Below, piece by piece: positions 44,687 through 53,080 of a DNA stretch of 57,687 nt. Both the position numbers and the translations under genes were made by a program. Source of the stretch: Deltaproteobacteria bacterium (lineage in GTDB: Bacteria; Myxococcota; Myxococcia; Myxococcales; Anaeromyxobacteraceae); assembly GCA_016214955.1 (NCBI GenBank), contig JACRMN010000006.1, positions 1-57,687 of the forward strand, in the 5' to 3' direction. Numbering within the stretch: the first letter of the stretch is position 1; every line of letters starts with the position of its first letter. The notes under the pieces are model-generated. The model saw only the letters and a program-made list of their open reading frames with translations, had not been told where the DNA came from and did not search any database.

Positions 44687-45805
44687 ATGAAAGCAGACGT
44701 GGTGGTGATCGGCGCCGGCGTGCAGGGCTGCGCGGTGGCGCTGCGGCTCTCGCAGGCCGGCAAGCAGGTGCTGGTGCTGGAGCGGTCCATCCCCGGCGCC
44801 GAGGCCTCCAGCGCCGCCGGCGGCATCCTCTCGCCCGGCGTCGAGGCCGAGGAGCCCGGCCCCTTCTACGACCTCTGCGCCGCCTCCCTGGCCCGCTACC
44901 CCGCCTTCGCCGAGGAGCTCACCCGGCTCACCGGGGTTTCGGTTGGCTTCCGCGGCGGCGGCACGCTGGAGGTGGCCTTCGACGACCCCACCGCCCGCGT
45001 GCTGGCGGCGCGCGCCGAGCAGCTCCAGCGACACCAGGTGCCCGTCGAGGTACTCGACGGCGAGGGGGCGCTCTCGCTCGAGCCCGGGCTCGCGCCCGCG
45101 GTGCGCGGCGGCCTCTGGTTCCGCGGCGAGGCCAGCGTGGACCCGCGGCCGCTGGCCCGGGCGCTCTACCTCGCCGCTCACGCCGCCGGCGCGGAGTTCC
45201 TCACCGGCCAGGTGCTCCGCATCCGGCACGAGGGCGGCCGCGCCGCCGGCGTGGACCACGACCGGGGGCGCATCGACGCCGGCGCGGTGGTGCTGGCGGC
45301 CGGCTCCTGGAGCGGGCTCGTGGAGGGGAGCGGCCTGCCGCCGGGCGCGGTGCGGCCGGTGCGGGGGCAGATCGCGCTCCTCGACACCCGGGTGCCGCTG
45401 CTCCGCCGGGTGATCTTCTCCGACAAGGGGTACGTGGTGCCGCGCGCCGACGGCCGGCTGCTCTGCGGCTCCACCATGGAGGAGGTGGGCTACGAGCGCG
45501 GGGTCACCGCCGCCGGCCTCCGGAGCGTGCTCGACCTGGCGCTGGAGATCGCGCCGGCCCTGGCGCGCGCGCCGGTGGTCGAGACCTGGAGCAACTTCCG
45601 CCCCGCCTCGCCCGACGGCTCGCCGGTGCTGGGGCCCGCCGCCCTGCCCGGCCTCCACTACGCCACCGGCCACACCCGCAACGGCATCCTGCTCTGCCCC
45701 ATCACCGCCGACTCCGTCTCGGCCGCCATCCTGGGGAGGCCGCCGCCGGTGGACCTGGCGCCCTTCTCGGTGGAGCGGCTCGGGGCGGGGCGGGGGCAGA
45801 GGTAG
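44687..45805 (+). CDS. thiO: Glycine oxidase ThiO-like FAD-dependent oxidoreductase
   Basis: A 372-residue flavoprotein of the DAO family. The FAD-binding Rossmann motif VVVIGAGVQGCAVALRL is at residues 5-21, and ASSAAGGILSPG follows. The C-terminal ATGHTRNGILLCPITAD is typical of ThiO. ThiO oxidises glycine to the imine needed for the thiazole ring of thiamine. No other thiamine gene is nearby, so another amine substrate is possible. The ATG has no ribosome site but has a -10-like hexamer nine bases upstream. Confidence 0.88.
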   Translation: MKADVVVIGAGVQGCAVALRLSQAGKQVLVLERSIPGAEASSAAGGILSPGVEAEEPGPFYDLCAASLARYPAFAEELTRLTGVSVGFRGGGTLEVAFDDPTARVLAARAEQLQRHQVPVEVLDGEGALSLEPGLAPAVRGGLWFRGEASVDPRPLARALYLAAHAAGAEFLTGQVLRIRHEGGRAAGVDHDRGRIDAGAVVLAAGSWSGLVEGSGLPPGAVRPVRGQIALLDTRVPLLRRVIFSDKGYVVPRADGRLLCGSTMEEVGYERGVTAAGLRSVLDLALEIAPALARAPVVETWSNFRPASPDGSPVLGPAALPGLHYATGHTRNGILLCPITADSVSAAILGRPPPVDLAPFSVERLGAGRGQR

Positions 45806-45902
45806 CGAGCCCGCGCCAGCCGTGAGGCCCCGAACGTCGAGGCGAGGCCGGCACACCCCGGTCCCGCCCTCCGGGTGCGGCGCGGCGCCCCGGGGTGAGC
45901 GC

Positions 45903-45932
45903 TTGCGCGCACCCCGACTCTCCGTGTGTATT
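45903..45932 (+). promoter_or_regulatory. Predicted near-leaderless promoter of the barrel-like lipoprotein gene
   Basis: TTGCGC (45903-45908), 18 bases, TGTATT (45927-45932), then six bases to ATG 45939. No ribosome site lies between. Confidence 0.4.
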
Positions 45933-45938
45933 GGCCGG

Positions 45939-46805
45939 ATGCACCGCATCGCCATCATTCTCCTCCTCCTGGGGGTCGGCTGCGCCGCCCCCGCCTTCGT
46001 GGCCCGCGACGGCCGCGCCACCCCGCGCGGCGACTTCGAGGTCGGCCTCGGCTCCGGCTACCAGCTCGGCACCTCGGCCGCCTCGGCGGTGAAGGAGGCG
46101 CGCGACCTGGCGAAGAAGCTCGACCAGGCCCGCGTCGCCTGTCCCGACCCCGCCCAGCAGTGCTGGACCCTGGCCGACACGCGCAACGTGGCCCGGGGCG
46201 CCTACCGCTTCGCGCTCAACTCGCCGCTCTCCAGCCACACCGCGCTCTGGGGCCGCTACGGCTTCGGCTCCGGCCTCGACGTCGGCCTGCGCTGGGGGCC
46301 GTCCAACTGGGGCGCCGACCTGGGCTGGCAGCTCTTCGGCCCCGCCGACCCGGCGGCGGAGGGCTGGGCCGGCCTGCTCTCCGCCGGCTACGGCTCCCGC
46401 GACATGGGCGCGCTGGGGACGGTGATCGAGGACTACCTCCACGGCTCGACCTCGCTCCGCGACCTCTCCATCGCCTTCGTGGCCGGGCGGCAGTTCGGCC
46501 GGGTGGCCCACTTCTACGCCGGCGCCCGCTACGTCCGCACCTGGTGGAAGCTGGTGGTGCTGCCCGACCTGCCCATCGTCTACGACGCCGCCGACTACCA
46601 GCGCTCGCTCCTCGGCACCGACGCCAAGGGGGGCCTCGACCACCTCGGCGCCGTGCTGGGGGGCAAGGTGGGCTGGAAGAGCGTCTTCATCGGCCTGGAG
46701 CTCGACCTCACCTACACCCGGGGCAAGACCCGGGTGCTCTTCGAGGAGCTGGAGCTCTCCGGCCTGGGCGTGATGCCGGCGGTGTACCTGACCGGGCGGT
46801 TCTAG
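45939..46805 (+). CDS. Outer-membrane beta-barrel-like lipoprotein, unknown function
   Basis: A 288-residue exported protein. The N-terminus ends in LGVGC, so Cys15 is the likely lipidation site. The rest is rich in alternating Gly/aromatic strands (EVGLGSGYQLG, LWGRYGFGSGLDVGLRWG, NWGADLGWQLFG) and ends in LTGRF with a terminal Phe, suggesting a barrel of about 10-12 strands. The combination of a lipobox and a barrel is uncommon. I recognise no named family. Start ATG 45939 was chosen for its signal sequence and promoter spacing. Confidence 0.75.
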   Translation: MHRIAIILLLLGVGCAAPAFVARDGRATPRGDFEVGLGSGYQLGTSAASAVKEARDLAKKLDQARVACPDPAQQCWTLADTRNVARGAYRFALNSPLSSHTALWGRYGFGSGLDVGLRWGPSNWGADLGWQLFGPADPAAEGWAGLLSAGYGSRDMGALGTVIEDYLHGSTSLRDLSIAFVAGRQFGRVAHFYAGARYVRTWWKLVVLPDLPIVYDAADYQRSLLGTDAKGGLDHLGAVLGGKVGWKSVFIGLELDLTYTRGKTRVLFEELELSGLGVMPAVYLTGRF

Positions 46806-46891
46806 CGCCTCGCGCCTGCCCGGGCACCCTCCCGCGGCTTGCGCCATTTCCACCCGCCGTGAGAGGCTCTGGCCCTCCACCGGGAGTCCCG

Positions 46892-47788
46892 ATGCGCGCC
46901 CTGGCACTCCTCTTCCCCGTCGCCCTCGCCCTGGCCGCCTGCGGCGGCGACGAGCCCTGCTACGTCCACGAGGGCAGCGTCTACGTCCGCAGCGAGGCCG
47001 AGTGGAACGCCCTCGTGGGCAAGGGCTGCCCGGTGCTCCGCGGCGATCTCGTGTTCGTCGACGATCAGGCGAAGCTGGCCGAGGCCCCGGCGCTCGCCGA
47101 GGTGACCGGCGACCTCGTGGTGATGAGCCGCTCCCTGGAGGCGCTGCGCCTCCCGGCCCTGGAGCGCGTGGGCGGGGGCTTCCAGCTCCGGGTCAACCCG
47201 GCCCTCGCCGAGGTGCACGCCCCCCACCTCGCCTCGGTGGGCGGCCTGTGGGTGAGGGCGCAAGGCGGCCCGTTGCGGCTCGCGCTGCCCGCGCTGTCCC
47301 AGGTAGGCGAGGGCGTCCTCGTGGACGACAACCCTGGGCTCTTGGAGGTGAGCCTGCCGGCGCTGGCCTCGACCGACGCCTACGTCGCCTTCTACTTCAA
47401 CGCCGGTCTCACCCGGATTCACCTGCCGGCCCTGGTCCGGACCGGGGACGACCTCACCGTCTTCGATGCCCCCCGGCTCGTCGAGCTCGATCTCGCCGCC
47501 ACCGCCGCCGTCGGAGGAGATCTCCGGATCGGGTACTGCGACGTCCTCCAGACCCTCTCCCTCCCTGCCCTGCGCCAGGTCTCGTGGAACCTGCGGCTCG
47601 ACTACAACGCCGCCCTCGCGGGCATCTCGCTGCCAGCGCTGGAGCGCGCCTGGAGCCTCGACGTGGTCGACAACCACGCACTCCCGGAGTGCCAGGTGCT
47701 GGCGCTCCGCGACCGGCTGGTGGCCGCGGGCGCCATCCGGTACGCCAGCATCTACGGCAACGACGCGGCCGCCGTCTGCGGGCCGTAG
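46892..47788 (+). CDS. Lipoprotein with receptor-L-domain-like beta-solenoid repeats
   Basis: A 298-residue protein. The lipobox ALAAC gives Cys17. From about residue 55 to 275 it shows about ten repeats of 20-23 residues with the pattern GDLxVxxNPxLxExxLPAL, e.g. LEVSLPAL, LTRIHLPAL, VELDLAA, LQTLSLPAL, LAGISLPAL. This resembles the leucine-rich solenoid of receptor L domains (insulin receptor, fungal Ecm33) more than classic LRRs. Cysteines at both ends may cap it. Probably a surface binding protein; ligand unknown. A TTGCGC-18-GAGGCT pair (46839-46868) and GGGAG precede the ATG. Confidence 0.8.
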   Translation: MRALALLFPVALALAACGGDEPCYVHEGSVYVRSEAEWNALVGKGCPVLRGDLVFVDDQAKLAEAPALAEVTGDLVVMSRSLEALRLPALERVGGGFQLRVNPALAEVHAPHLASVGGLWVRAQGGPLRLALPALSQVGEGVLVDDNPGLLEVSLPALASTDAYVAFYFNAGLTRIHLPALVRTGDDLTVFDAPRLVELDLAATAAVGGDLRIGYCDVLQTLSLPALRQVSWNLRLDYNAALAGISLPALERAWSLDVVDNHALPECQVLALRDRLVAAGAIRYASIYGNDAAAVCGP

Positions 47789-47801
47789 CGTCCCGCCCTT
47801 C

Positions 47802-47836
47802 CGGGGATCCCCAACCCCGGGGATCCCCAACCCAGA
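47802..47836. repeat. Tandem repeat of a GGGGATCCCC palindrome
   Basis: CGGGGATCCCCAACCC occurs twice in direct succession shortly after the solenoid lipoprotein gene. Each unit contains the perfect palindrome GGGGATCCCC. A possible weak terminator or a simple slippage duplication. Confidence 0.6.
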
Positions 47837-47945
47837 GTTCCGCCAATCATCCGCCCTGGCCGCGCCGCGGCCCCCTCCGCTTCCCAACCCCGCGATTCCC
47901 CAGCACCAGGTACGCGCTCCGCCCACCTGCCGCAACGCCGTGCGC

Positions 47946-47974
47946 TTGCGCCGCGGGCCGGTTCCGAACAGACT
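47946..47974 (+). promoter_or_regulatory. Predicted near-leaderless promoter of the TPR-metallopeptidase gene
   Basis: TTGCGC (47946-47951), 17 bases, CAGACT (47969-47974), then exactly nine bases to GTG 47984. No ribosome site fits between. Confidence 0.4.
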
Positions 47975-47983
47975 CCTCCGGCC

Positions 47984-49024
47984 GTGCACCGCGCTCTCGC
48001 TGCCCTGCTCCTCGCCGCCGCCTGCTCCCGCCCCGCAGCCCCGGCCTCCTCCGCCCCCGCGGTGCCGCCCGCGCCCGGCGCGGCGGCCAGCGCCCCCGAG
48101 CTGCGCACCCAGGCCGAGCGGCTCCTCGAGTCCGGCCAGGCCGGCGAGGCCCGCGCCCTGCTCTCGCGCGCGCTGGAGCGGGACGCGGGCGATCCGCAGA
48201 CGCTGCTCGCCCTGGCGCGCCTCCTGGTGGAGCGCTTCGGCGACGACCGCGAGGCGCTGCTCGCCGCGCTGGAGCAGGCCGAGCGCGGCGCCCGGGCCGC
48301 GTTTGCGGGGCCGCGGCCCGACGCCGACCTGGCGGCCCAGCTCCTGCTGGTGGGCGCCATGGCCGCCAACGACCTGGGGCGCGCGCCCCAGGCGCTGGCG
48401 CTGGCCGAGGAGGGGCTGCGCTCCCGCCCCGGCGACGTGGACCTGCGCTACGAGCGCGGCGTGGCCCTCTACGAGTCCTGCCACTTCGAGGAGGCGGAGC
48501 GGGAGCTCGGCGCCGTCGTCCAGGCCGATCCGGCCGACGCCTGGGCGCTCCACTACCTGGCACTGGTGGCCGAGCGGAGCGGCGAGCGGCAGCGGGCTGA
48601 GCGGCTCTCGCGCCGCGCCGCCCGGCTGGCGCCGGCCGAGTTCGCCCGCGCCGAGCCCGGCCCCCGCGACTTCCGGCGCATGGTGGAGGCGGCGCTGGGC
48701 CAGCTCGGGCCCGAGGAGCGAAAGGTGCTGCGCGGCGTGGCCGTGGGCGTCGAGGATCTGCCGGCCCTGGAGGATCTCACCGCCGGCGACCCGCCCCTCT
48801 CCCCCTCCATCCTCGGCCTCTTCCGCGGCCCGCCGCTCGGCGAGCCCTGCACCGCCGAGGACGGGCCGCAGTGCCGCTCCATCGTCCTCTACCGCAAGAA
48901 CCTGGCGCGGCTGGCGCGCGACCGGGCCGAGCTCAAGGAGCAGATCCGGGTGACGCTGCTCCACGAGATCGGCCACCTGCGCGGCCTCGACGAGGACGCG
49001 CTCCGGGACGAGGGGCTGGAGTAG
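47984..49024 (+). CDS. Lipoprotein with TPR domain and C-terminal zincin-like metallopeptidase domain
   Basis: A 346-residue exported protein. LLLAAAC gives a probable lipobox with Cys14. Residues about 40-215 are TPR-like helical repeats. Residues about 225-346 resemble the minimal zincin-like (DUF1025) family: EDLPALEDLTAGDP, ILGLFRGPPLGE, IVLYRKNLAR and finally HEIGHLRGLDE (His327, Glu328, His331), an extended HExxHxxGxxE motif. That family is usually cytoplasmic and stand-alone, so fusion to a lipobox and TPRs is unusual. The start is GTG 47984; the frame has no better start. Confidence 0.8.
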   Translation: MHRALAALLLAAACSRPAAPASSAPAVPPAPGAAASAPELRTQAERLLESGQAGEARALLSRALERDAGDPQTLLALARLLVERFGDDREALLAALEQAERGARAAFAGPRPDADLAAQLLLVGAMAANDLGRAPQALALAEEGLRSRPGDVDLRYERGVALYESCHFEEAERELGAVVQADPADAWALHYLALVAERSGERQRAERLSRRAARLAPAEFARAEPGPRDFRRMVEAALGQLGPEERKVLRGVAVGVEDLPALEDLTAGDPPLSPSILGLFRGPPLGEPCTAEDGPQCRSIVLYRKNLARLARDRAELKEQIRVTLLHEIGHLRGLDEDALRDEGLE

Positions 49025-49044
49025 CCGGCGCCGGCGCGATGGCC

Positions 49045-49073
49045 CTGGCGCGCGGCGCGCCGACGGGTACAAT
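49045..49073 (+). promoter_or_regulatory. Predicted near-leaderless promoter of the 102-residue protein gene
   Basis: CTGGCG (49045-49050, weak), 17 bases, TACAAT (49068-49073, strong), then exactly nine bases to ATG 49083. Confidence 0.4.
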
Positions 49074-49082
49074 CCGCGCCCC

Positions 49083-49391
49083 ATGGCCTCCATCCCCCAG
49101 AACCCGACCGAACCGCAGGAGCTCAACCCCTTCTCCCGCTGGGGCATCGCCCTCTCGGAGCGCGAGGGGCTGCTCACCGTCACCGAGACCACCCTCTGGT
49201 GGCTCGAGCTCAAGCACCCCGAGGCGGTGGAGCGGGACGGCGACGAGATCTACCTGTACCTCGACCGGCCGTACCGGGCCGTGCCCCAGCAGGACCGCTC
49301 GTTCCTCAAGCTCCTGCCCGCGCCCTACCGCGAGCGCAAGCAGAAGGCCGCGGCGCCCGCCGTTCAGGCCCCGCCCGCCAGCGCCTCGTAG
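49083..49391 (+). CDS. Conserved-looking small hypothetical protein
   Basis: A 102-residue soluble protein with no signal peptide. The core (about residues 14-80) has mixed alpha/beta character with several Trp/Tyr (FSRWGIALSE, TTLWWLELKHPE, EIYLYLDRPYR) and an Ala/Pro-rich tail. I recognise no family. The last 28 bases overlap the 3' end of the convergent glgA gene. A good TACAAT hexamer nine bases before ATG supports it as real. Confidence 0.7.
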   Translation: MASIPQNPTEPQELNPFSRWGIALSEREGLLTVTETTLWWLELKHPEAVERDGDEIYLYLDRPYRAVPQQDRSFLKLLPAPYRERKQKAAAPAVQAPPASAS

Positions 49392-50800
49392 ACCTGTTCG
49401 TAGCGGGCGGCGCTGCGCGCCCAGGAGTTGTCCTCGGCCATGCCCCGCTCCATGAGGCCGCGCCAGGCCTTGCGGTCGCGGTAGACGTCGAGCGCCCGCC
49501 GCATCGCCGTGAGCAGCGCCTGCGCCGAGTACTCGTGGAAGCAGAAGCCGGTGCCCCGGCTCTTGCCGTCGAAGTCCTCGACGGTGTCGGCCAGGCCCCC
49601 CACAGCCCGCACCACCGGCACCGTGCCGTAGCGCAGGCTGTACATCTGGTTGAGCCCGCAGGGCTCGAAGCGGCTGGGCATGAGGAAGAGGTCGGCGCCG
49701 GCCTCGATGCGGTGGGCCAGCCCCTCGTCGAAGTGGGTGCGCACCCGCACCTGCTGCGGCCGCTCGTGCATGAGCCGGTGCAGCGCCTGCTCGTAGTCGG
49801 GCCGCCCGGTGCCGAGCTGCACCAGCTGCAGCTCCTGGCCGAGGAGCGCCGGCAGCGCGGAGAGGGCGATGTCGAGCCCCTTCTGATCGGCGAGGCGGCC
49901 CACCATGGCCAGCACGGGCACGTCGGCCCGCACCGGCAGCCCCACCTCGGCCTGCAGCGCCGCCTTGCAGCGGGCCTTCCCGGCCAGCCTGCCGGGGCCG
50001 AAGCGGGCCGGCAGCAGCGCGTCGCGCTCCGGGTCCCACTCCTCCACGTCGATGCCGTTGAGGATGCCGTGGAGCTCGTGGGCCCGGTGGCGGAGCAGCG
50101 GGTCCAGCCCCTCGCCCTGCTCGGGGCCGAGGATCTCGCGGGCATAGCCGGGGGAGACGGTGGTCAGGGCGTCGGCGAAGGTGAGGCCGGCCTTCATCAG
50201 GTTGAGCCGGTCGTGGAACTCCATCCCCTCGTCGTAGCGGAAGGCGCTCCAGGGCAGTCCCAGGGCCGGCACCTTCTCCTTGGCGAAGTCGCCCTGGTGG
50301 GCCAGGTTGTGGACGGTGAAGACGCTGCGGGCCGCCGCCGCCCAGGGCTCGGCGCCGGCCTCGTGGCGCAGGAGCCAGGAGCAGAGCGCCGTGTGCCAGT
50401 CGTTGAGGTGGACGACGCGCGGCCGGAAGCCGATGAGCCTGGGCAGCACCAGGGCCGCGCGGCAGAAGAAGGCGAACCGCTCGGCGTTGTCGCCGTACTC
50501 GTGGCCCGGGTCGGCGTAGATGCCGCGGCGGTGGCCGAAGAGCCGCTCGTGCTCCAGGAAGAACACCGGCGCCGGGCCGCGCACCACCCAGAGCGCGGCC
50601 GACTGCCCGCCGGCCTCGATGGGGAAGGGCAGGGGCTCGAGCCGGTGGGTGCCCGGGTCCACCACTCCGTGACGCGGGGTGAAGACCACCACCCGGTGCC
50701 CGCGGGCCGCCAGCGCCCGGGGCAGGGCCCCGGCCACGTCGCCCAGGCCGCCGGTCTTGGAGAAGGGGGCGACCTCGGCCGAGACGAACAGGACGTCCAT
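49364..50800 (-). CDS. glgA: Glycogen synthase (ADP-glucose type)
   Basis: Extends alpha-1,4-glucan from ADP-glucose. It has 478 residues, the normal GT5 length. The N-terminal KTGGLGDVAGALP motif (Lys15) binds ADP-glucose. HLNDWHTAL and, in the C-terminal half, FEPCGLNQMYSLRYGTVPVV carry the catalytic residues. It pairs with glgC at 4505-5761. It lies directly after galT (adjacent stop and start), and its 3' end overlaps the small convergent gene by 28 bases. Confidence 0.97.
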   Translation of the reverse strand: MDVLFVSAEVAPFSKTGGLGDVAGALPRALAARGHRVVVFTPRHGVVDPGTHRLEPLPFPIEAGGQSAALWVVRGPAPVFFLEHERLFGHRRGIYADPGHEYGDNAERFAFFCRAALVLPRLIGFRPRVVHLNDWHTALCSWLLRHEAGAEPWAAAARSVFTVHNLAHQGDFAKEKVPALGLPWSAFRYDEGMEFHDRLNLMKAGLTFADALTTVSPGYAREILGPEQGEGLDPLLRHRAHELHGILNGIDVEEWDPERDALLPARFGPGRLAGKARCKAALQAEVGLPVRADVPVLAMVGRLADQKGLDIALSALPALLGQELQLVQLGTGRPDYEQALHRLMHERPQQVRVRTHFDEGLAHRIEAGADLFLMPSRFEPCGLNQMYSLRYGTVPVVRAVGGLADTVEDFDGKSRGTGFCFHEYSAQALLTAMRRALDVYRDRKAWRGLMERGMAEDNSWARSAARYEQVYEALAGGA

Positions 50801-51802
50801 CTACGTGGCCACGAGCCGCAGGAACTCGGCCGCCTCCTCGGGCGGCACCGGGTTGATGTGGAAGCCCGAGCCCCACTCGAACCCGGCCACGTGGGTCAGG
50901 GCCGGCATCACCTCGATGTGCCAGTGGTAGCTGAGCGAGGGCGGGTCCCGCAGCGGGTTGGTGTGGATGATGAAGTTGTAGGCCGGGTCGCCCAGCGCCA
51001 CGCCCATGCGCAGCAGCGTGGAGCGCAGCGCCGCGGCGCAGAGCCCGAGCCGCTCCCTGGGCTCGGCCTCGAAGCTCGACTCGTGGCGCTTGGGGATGAT
51101 CCAGGTCTCGAAGGGGCTGCGCGGCGCCCAGGGGGCGAAGACCAGGAAGTCGTCGTTCTCCAGCACCAGCCGGCTGCGGTCCTTCCGCTCCTGCAGGACG
51201 ATGTCGCAGAAGATGCAGCGCTCGCGGTGCTCGTAGTGGCGCCGCGCGCCCTCGATCTCCTCGGCCACCTGGCGCGGGGTCACCGGCAGGGCGATGAGCT
51301 GCGAGTGGGAGTGCTCCAGCGTGGCCCCGGCCGCCTGCCCGTGGTTCTTGAAGAGCAGGATGTAGCGGAAGCGCATGTCGTTGCGCAGGTCGAGGATGCG
51401 CGCCTTGAAGGCGCAGAGCACCTCGGCGACCTCGCCGTCGGTGAGGTGCGCCATGTCCCGGGTGTGATCGGGGGTCTCGATCACCACCTCGTGGGCGCCG
51501 ACGCCGTTCATGCGGTCGTAGATGCCGGCCGGCTCGCGCCCCAGCTCGCCCTCGATCATCAGCGCTGGATAGCGGTTGGGCACCACCCGCACCTTCCAGC
51601 CCGGCCCGTTGGCCGGGGCGGAGGGCGCACGGCCGGTGACGTACACCTCCCGCGGGGTCTTGTCCTCCTGGGCGTAGTCGAAGGGGCAGAGGCCGCCGCG
51701 CGGCGGCTCGCGGAGCCGGCCCACGTCCTGTGGCCGGCGGGCACGCTCGGTGGCGATGATCACCCAGCGGCCGACGATGGGATCCCTGCGCAGCTCGGGC
51801 AT
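50801..51802 (-). CDS. galT: Galactose-1-phosphate uridylyltransferase
   Basis: A 333-residue HIT-superfamily enzyme that exchanges glucose-1-phosphate and galactose-1-phosphate on UDP. It has a zinc-type CIFCDIV motif and the active-site histidine in EHSHSQLIALP; the usual HPHxQ reads HSHSQ here, so ADP-glucose-type or other hexose-1-phosphate activity cannot be excluded. The ATG is 12 bases after the MFS stop, and TAGAAT lies six bases before it, so it may have its own promoter within the MFS end. It is followed without gap by glgA. Confidence 0.93.
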   Translation of the reverse strand: MPELRRDPIVGRWVIIATERARRPQDVGRLREPPRGGLCPFDYAQEDKTPREVYVTGRAPSAPANGPGWKVRVVPNRYPALMIEGELGREPAGIYDRMNGVGAHEVVIETPDHTRDMAHLTDGEVAEVLCAFKARILDLRNDMRFRYILLFKNHGQAAGATLEHSHSQLIALPVTPRQVAEEIEGARRHYEHRERCIFCDIVLQERKDRSRLVLENDDFLVFAPWAPRSPFETWIIPKRHESSFEAEPRERLGLCAAALRSTLLRMGVALGDPAYNFIIHTNPLRDPPSLSYHWHIEVMPALTHVAGFEWGSGFHINPVPPEEAAEFLRLVAT

Positions 51803-51814
51803 CGGGGGATTCTA

Positions 51815-53005
51815 CTACGCCTGCTGCCCTTCGCCGCGGGGCGCGGCCGCCTCCGGGCGCCCGGTGCGGATGGTGGCGCCCACCACGGCCGCCAGCGCCA
51901 TGATGGCCGCCCCGCCCAGGTAGGGCGCCGGCTGCCAGGTGGCGAAGGAACGGGTGCCCGAGACCGGGCCGATGATCCGCCCCAGCGCCGCCGCCGACTG
52001 GCCGATGCCCAGGGTGCCCCCCTGGTCCTCGTCGGCCGAGAGCTTGGAGAGGAGCGAGGAGAGGGCCGGCGAGGCCAGGCCCGATCCCACCGAGAGCGGC
52101 GCCGAGGCGAGCAGGAGCCCCGAGACCCCCTCGCCGAAGGGGAGCCAGGCCAGCCCCACCGCCTGCAGCACCGAGCCGATGACCAGGAGCCTCTTCTCCC
52201 CCAGCTTGCGGGAGAGCGGCCCCACCAGCCCGCCCTGGGTGATGGCCACCAGCACCCCGATGTAGGCGAAGACGTAGGCCACGTGCTTCTCGGAGAGGCC
52301 GTACCGCTTCTCCGCCAGGAAGGCGTAGGTGGACTCCATGGCGCTGAAGGCGGCGATGGCCAGGAAGTAGATGACGATGATGCGGCGCACGCCCGGCTTC
52401 CTGAGCTCGGCGAAGAGGGCCGAGAGGCGCCGGGTGGTCGCCGGCGCGGCGGAGCGGTGCGCCGGCTCGGGCAGCAGGATCCAGGCGCCGATGAGGTTGA
52501 GCACCGAGAGGGCCGAGGCGGCGAAGCCCGGCGCCGCCAGCGAGTAGGAGGAGAGCAGGCCGCCAAGCGCCGGCCCGAGGACGAAGCCCATGCCGAAGGC
52601 GGCGCCCAGCACGCCCATGCCCTTGGCGCGGTCCTCGGGGCGGGTGACGTCGGCCACGTAGGCCTGGGCGATGGCGATGTTGGCGGTGCCGGCGCCGGCG
52701 AAGAGCCGGGAGAGCAGCAGGACCGTGAAGCTGCCGGCCAGGCCGTAGAAGAGGAAGGCCAGCGCCGTCATGGCGATGGAGACCAGCAGCACCGGCCGGC
52801 GGCCCACCCTGTCGGAGAGCCGCCCCCACACCGGCGCGAAGACCAGCTGCATCAGCGAGTAGAGCGTCGAGAGCCACCCGGTGGAGGCCACGCTGGCGCC
52901 CAGCTTCTCGGCGTACAGGGCCATCACCGGGATGACCATGCCGAAGCCGAGCATGTCGACGAAGACCACGAGGGCCAGCAGCAGCAGGGCGGGGCGGTTC
53001 TTCAC
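51815..53005 (-). CDS. MFS transporter, TetA-like exporter family
   Basis: A 396-residue inner-membrane protein with 12 predicted helices. The loop 2-3 motif GRLSDRVGRRPVLL and GPALGGLL in helix 5 are typical of drug/proton antiporters. It probably exports a drug or metabolite; the substrate is unknown. The GTG start at 53005 has TATCCT nine bases upstream and no ribosome site. It lies in the same direction as galT and glgA but probably has its own promoter. Confidence 0.92.
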   Translation of the reverse strand: MKNRPALLLLALVVFVDMLGFGMVIPVMALYAEKLGASVASTGWLSTLYSLMQLVFAPVWGRLSDRVGRRPVLLVSIAMTALAFLFYGLAGSFTVLLLSRLFAGAGTANIAIAQAYVADVTRPEDRAKGMGVLGAAFGMGFVLGPALGGLLSSYSLAAPGFAASALSVLNLIGAWILLPEPAHRSAAPATTRRLSALFAELRKPGVRRIIVIYFLAIAAFSAMESTYAFLAEKRYGLSEKHVAYVFAYIGVLVAITQGGLVGPLSRKLGEKRLLVIGSVLQAVGLAWLPFGEGVSGLLLASAPLSVGSGLASPALSSLLSKLSADEDQGGTLGIGQSAAALGRIIGPVSGTRSFATWQPAPYLGGAAIMALAAVVGATIRTGRPEAAAPRGEGQQA

Positions 53006-53014
53006 GGGCGCCGG

Positions 53015-53043
53015 AGGATAGCGCCCTTCCGGCGGTGGCGCAG
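53015..53043 (-). promoter_or_regulatory. Predicted near-leaderless promoter of the MFS gene
   Basis: On the minus strand CTGCGC (53043-53038), 17 bases, TATCCT (53020-53015), then exactly nine bases to the GTG. Confidence 0.45.
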
Positions 53044-53080
53044 CGGATTCCTCGGACGGGTCCCCGGCGACGGGACGGGT

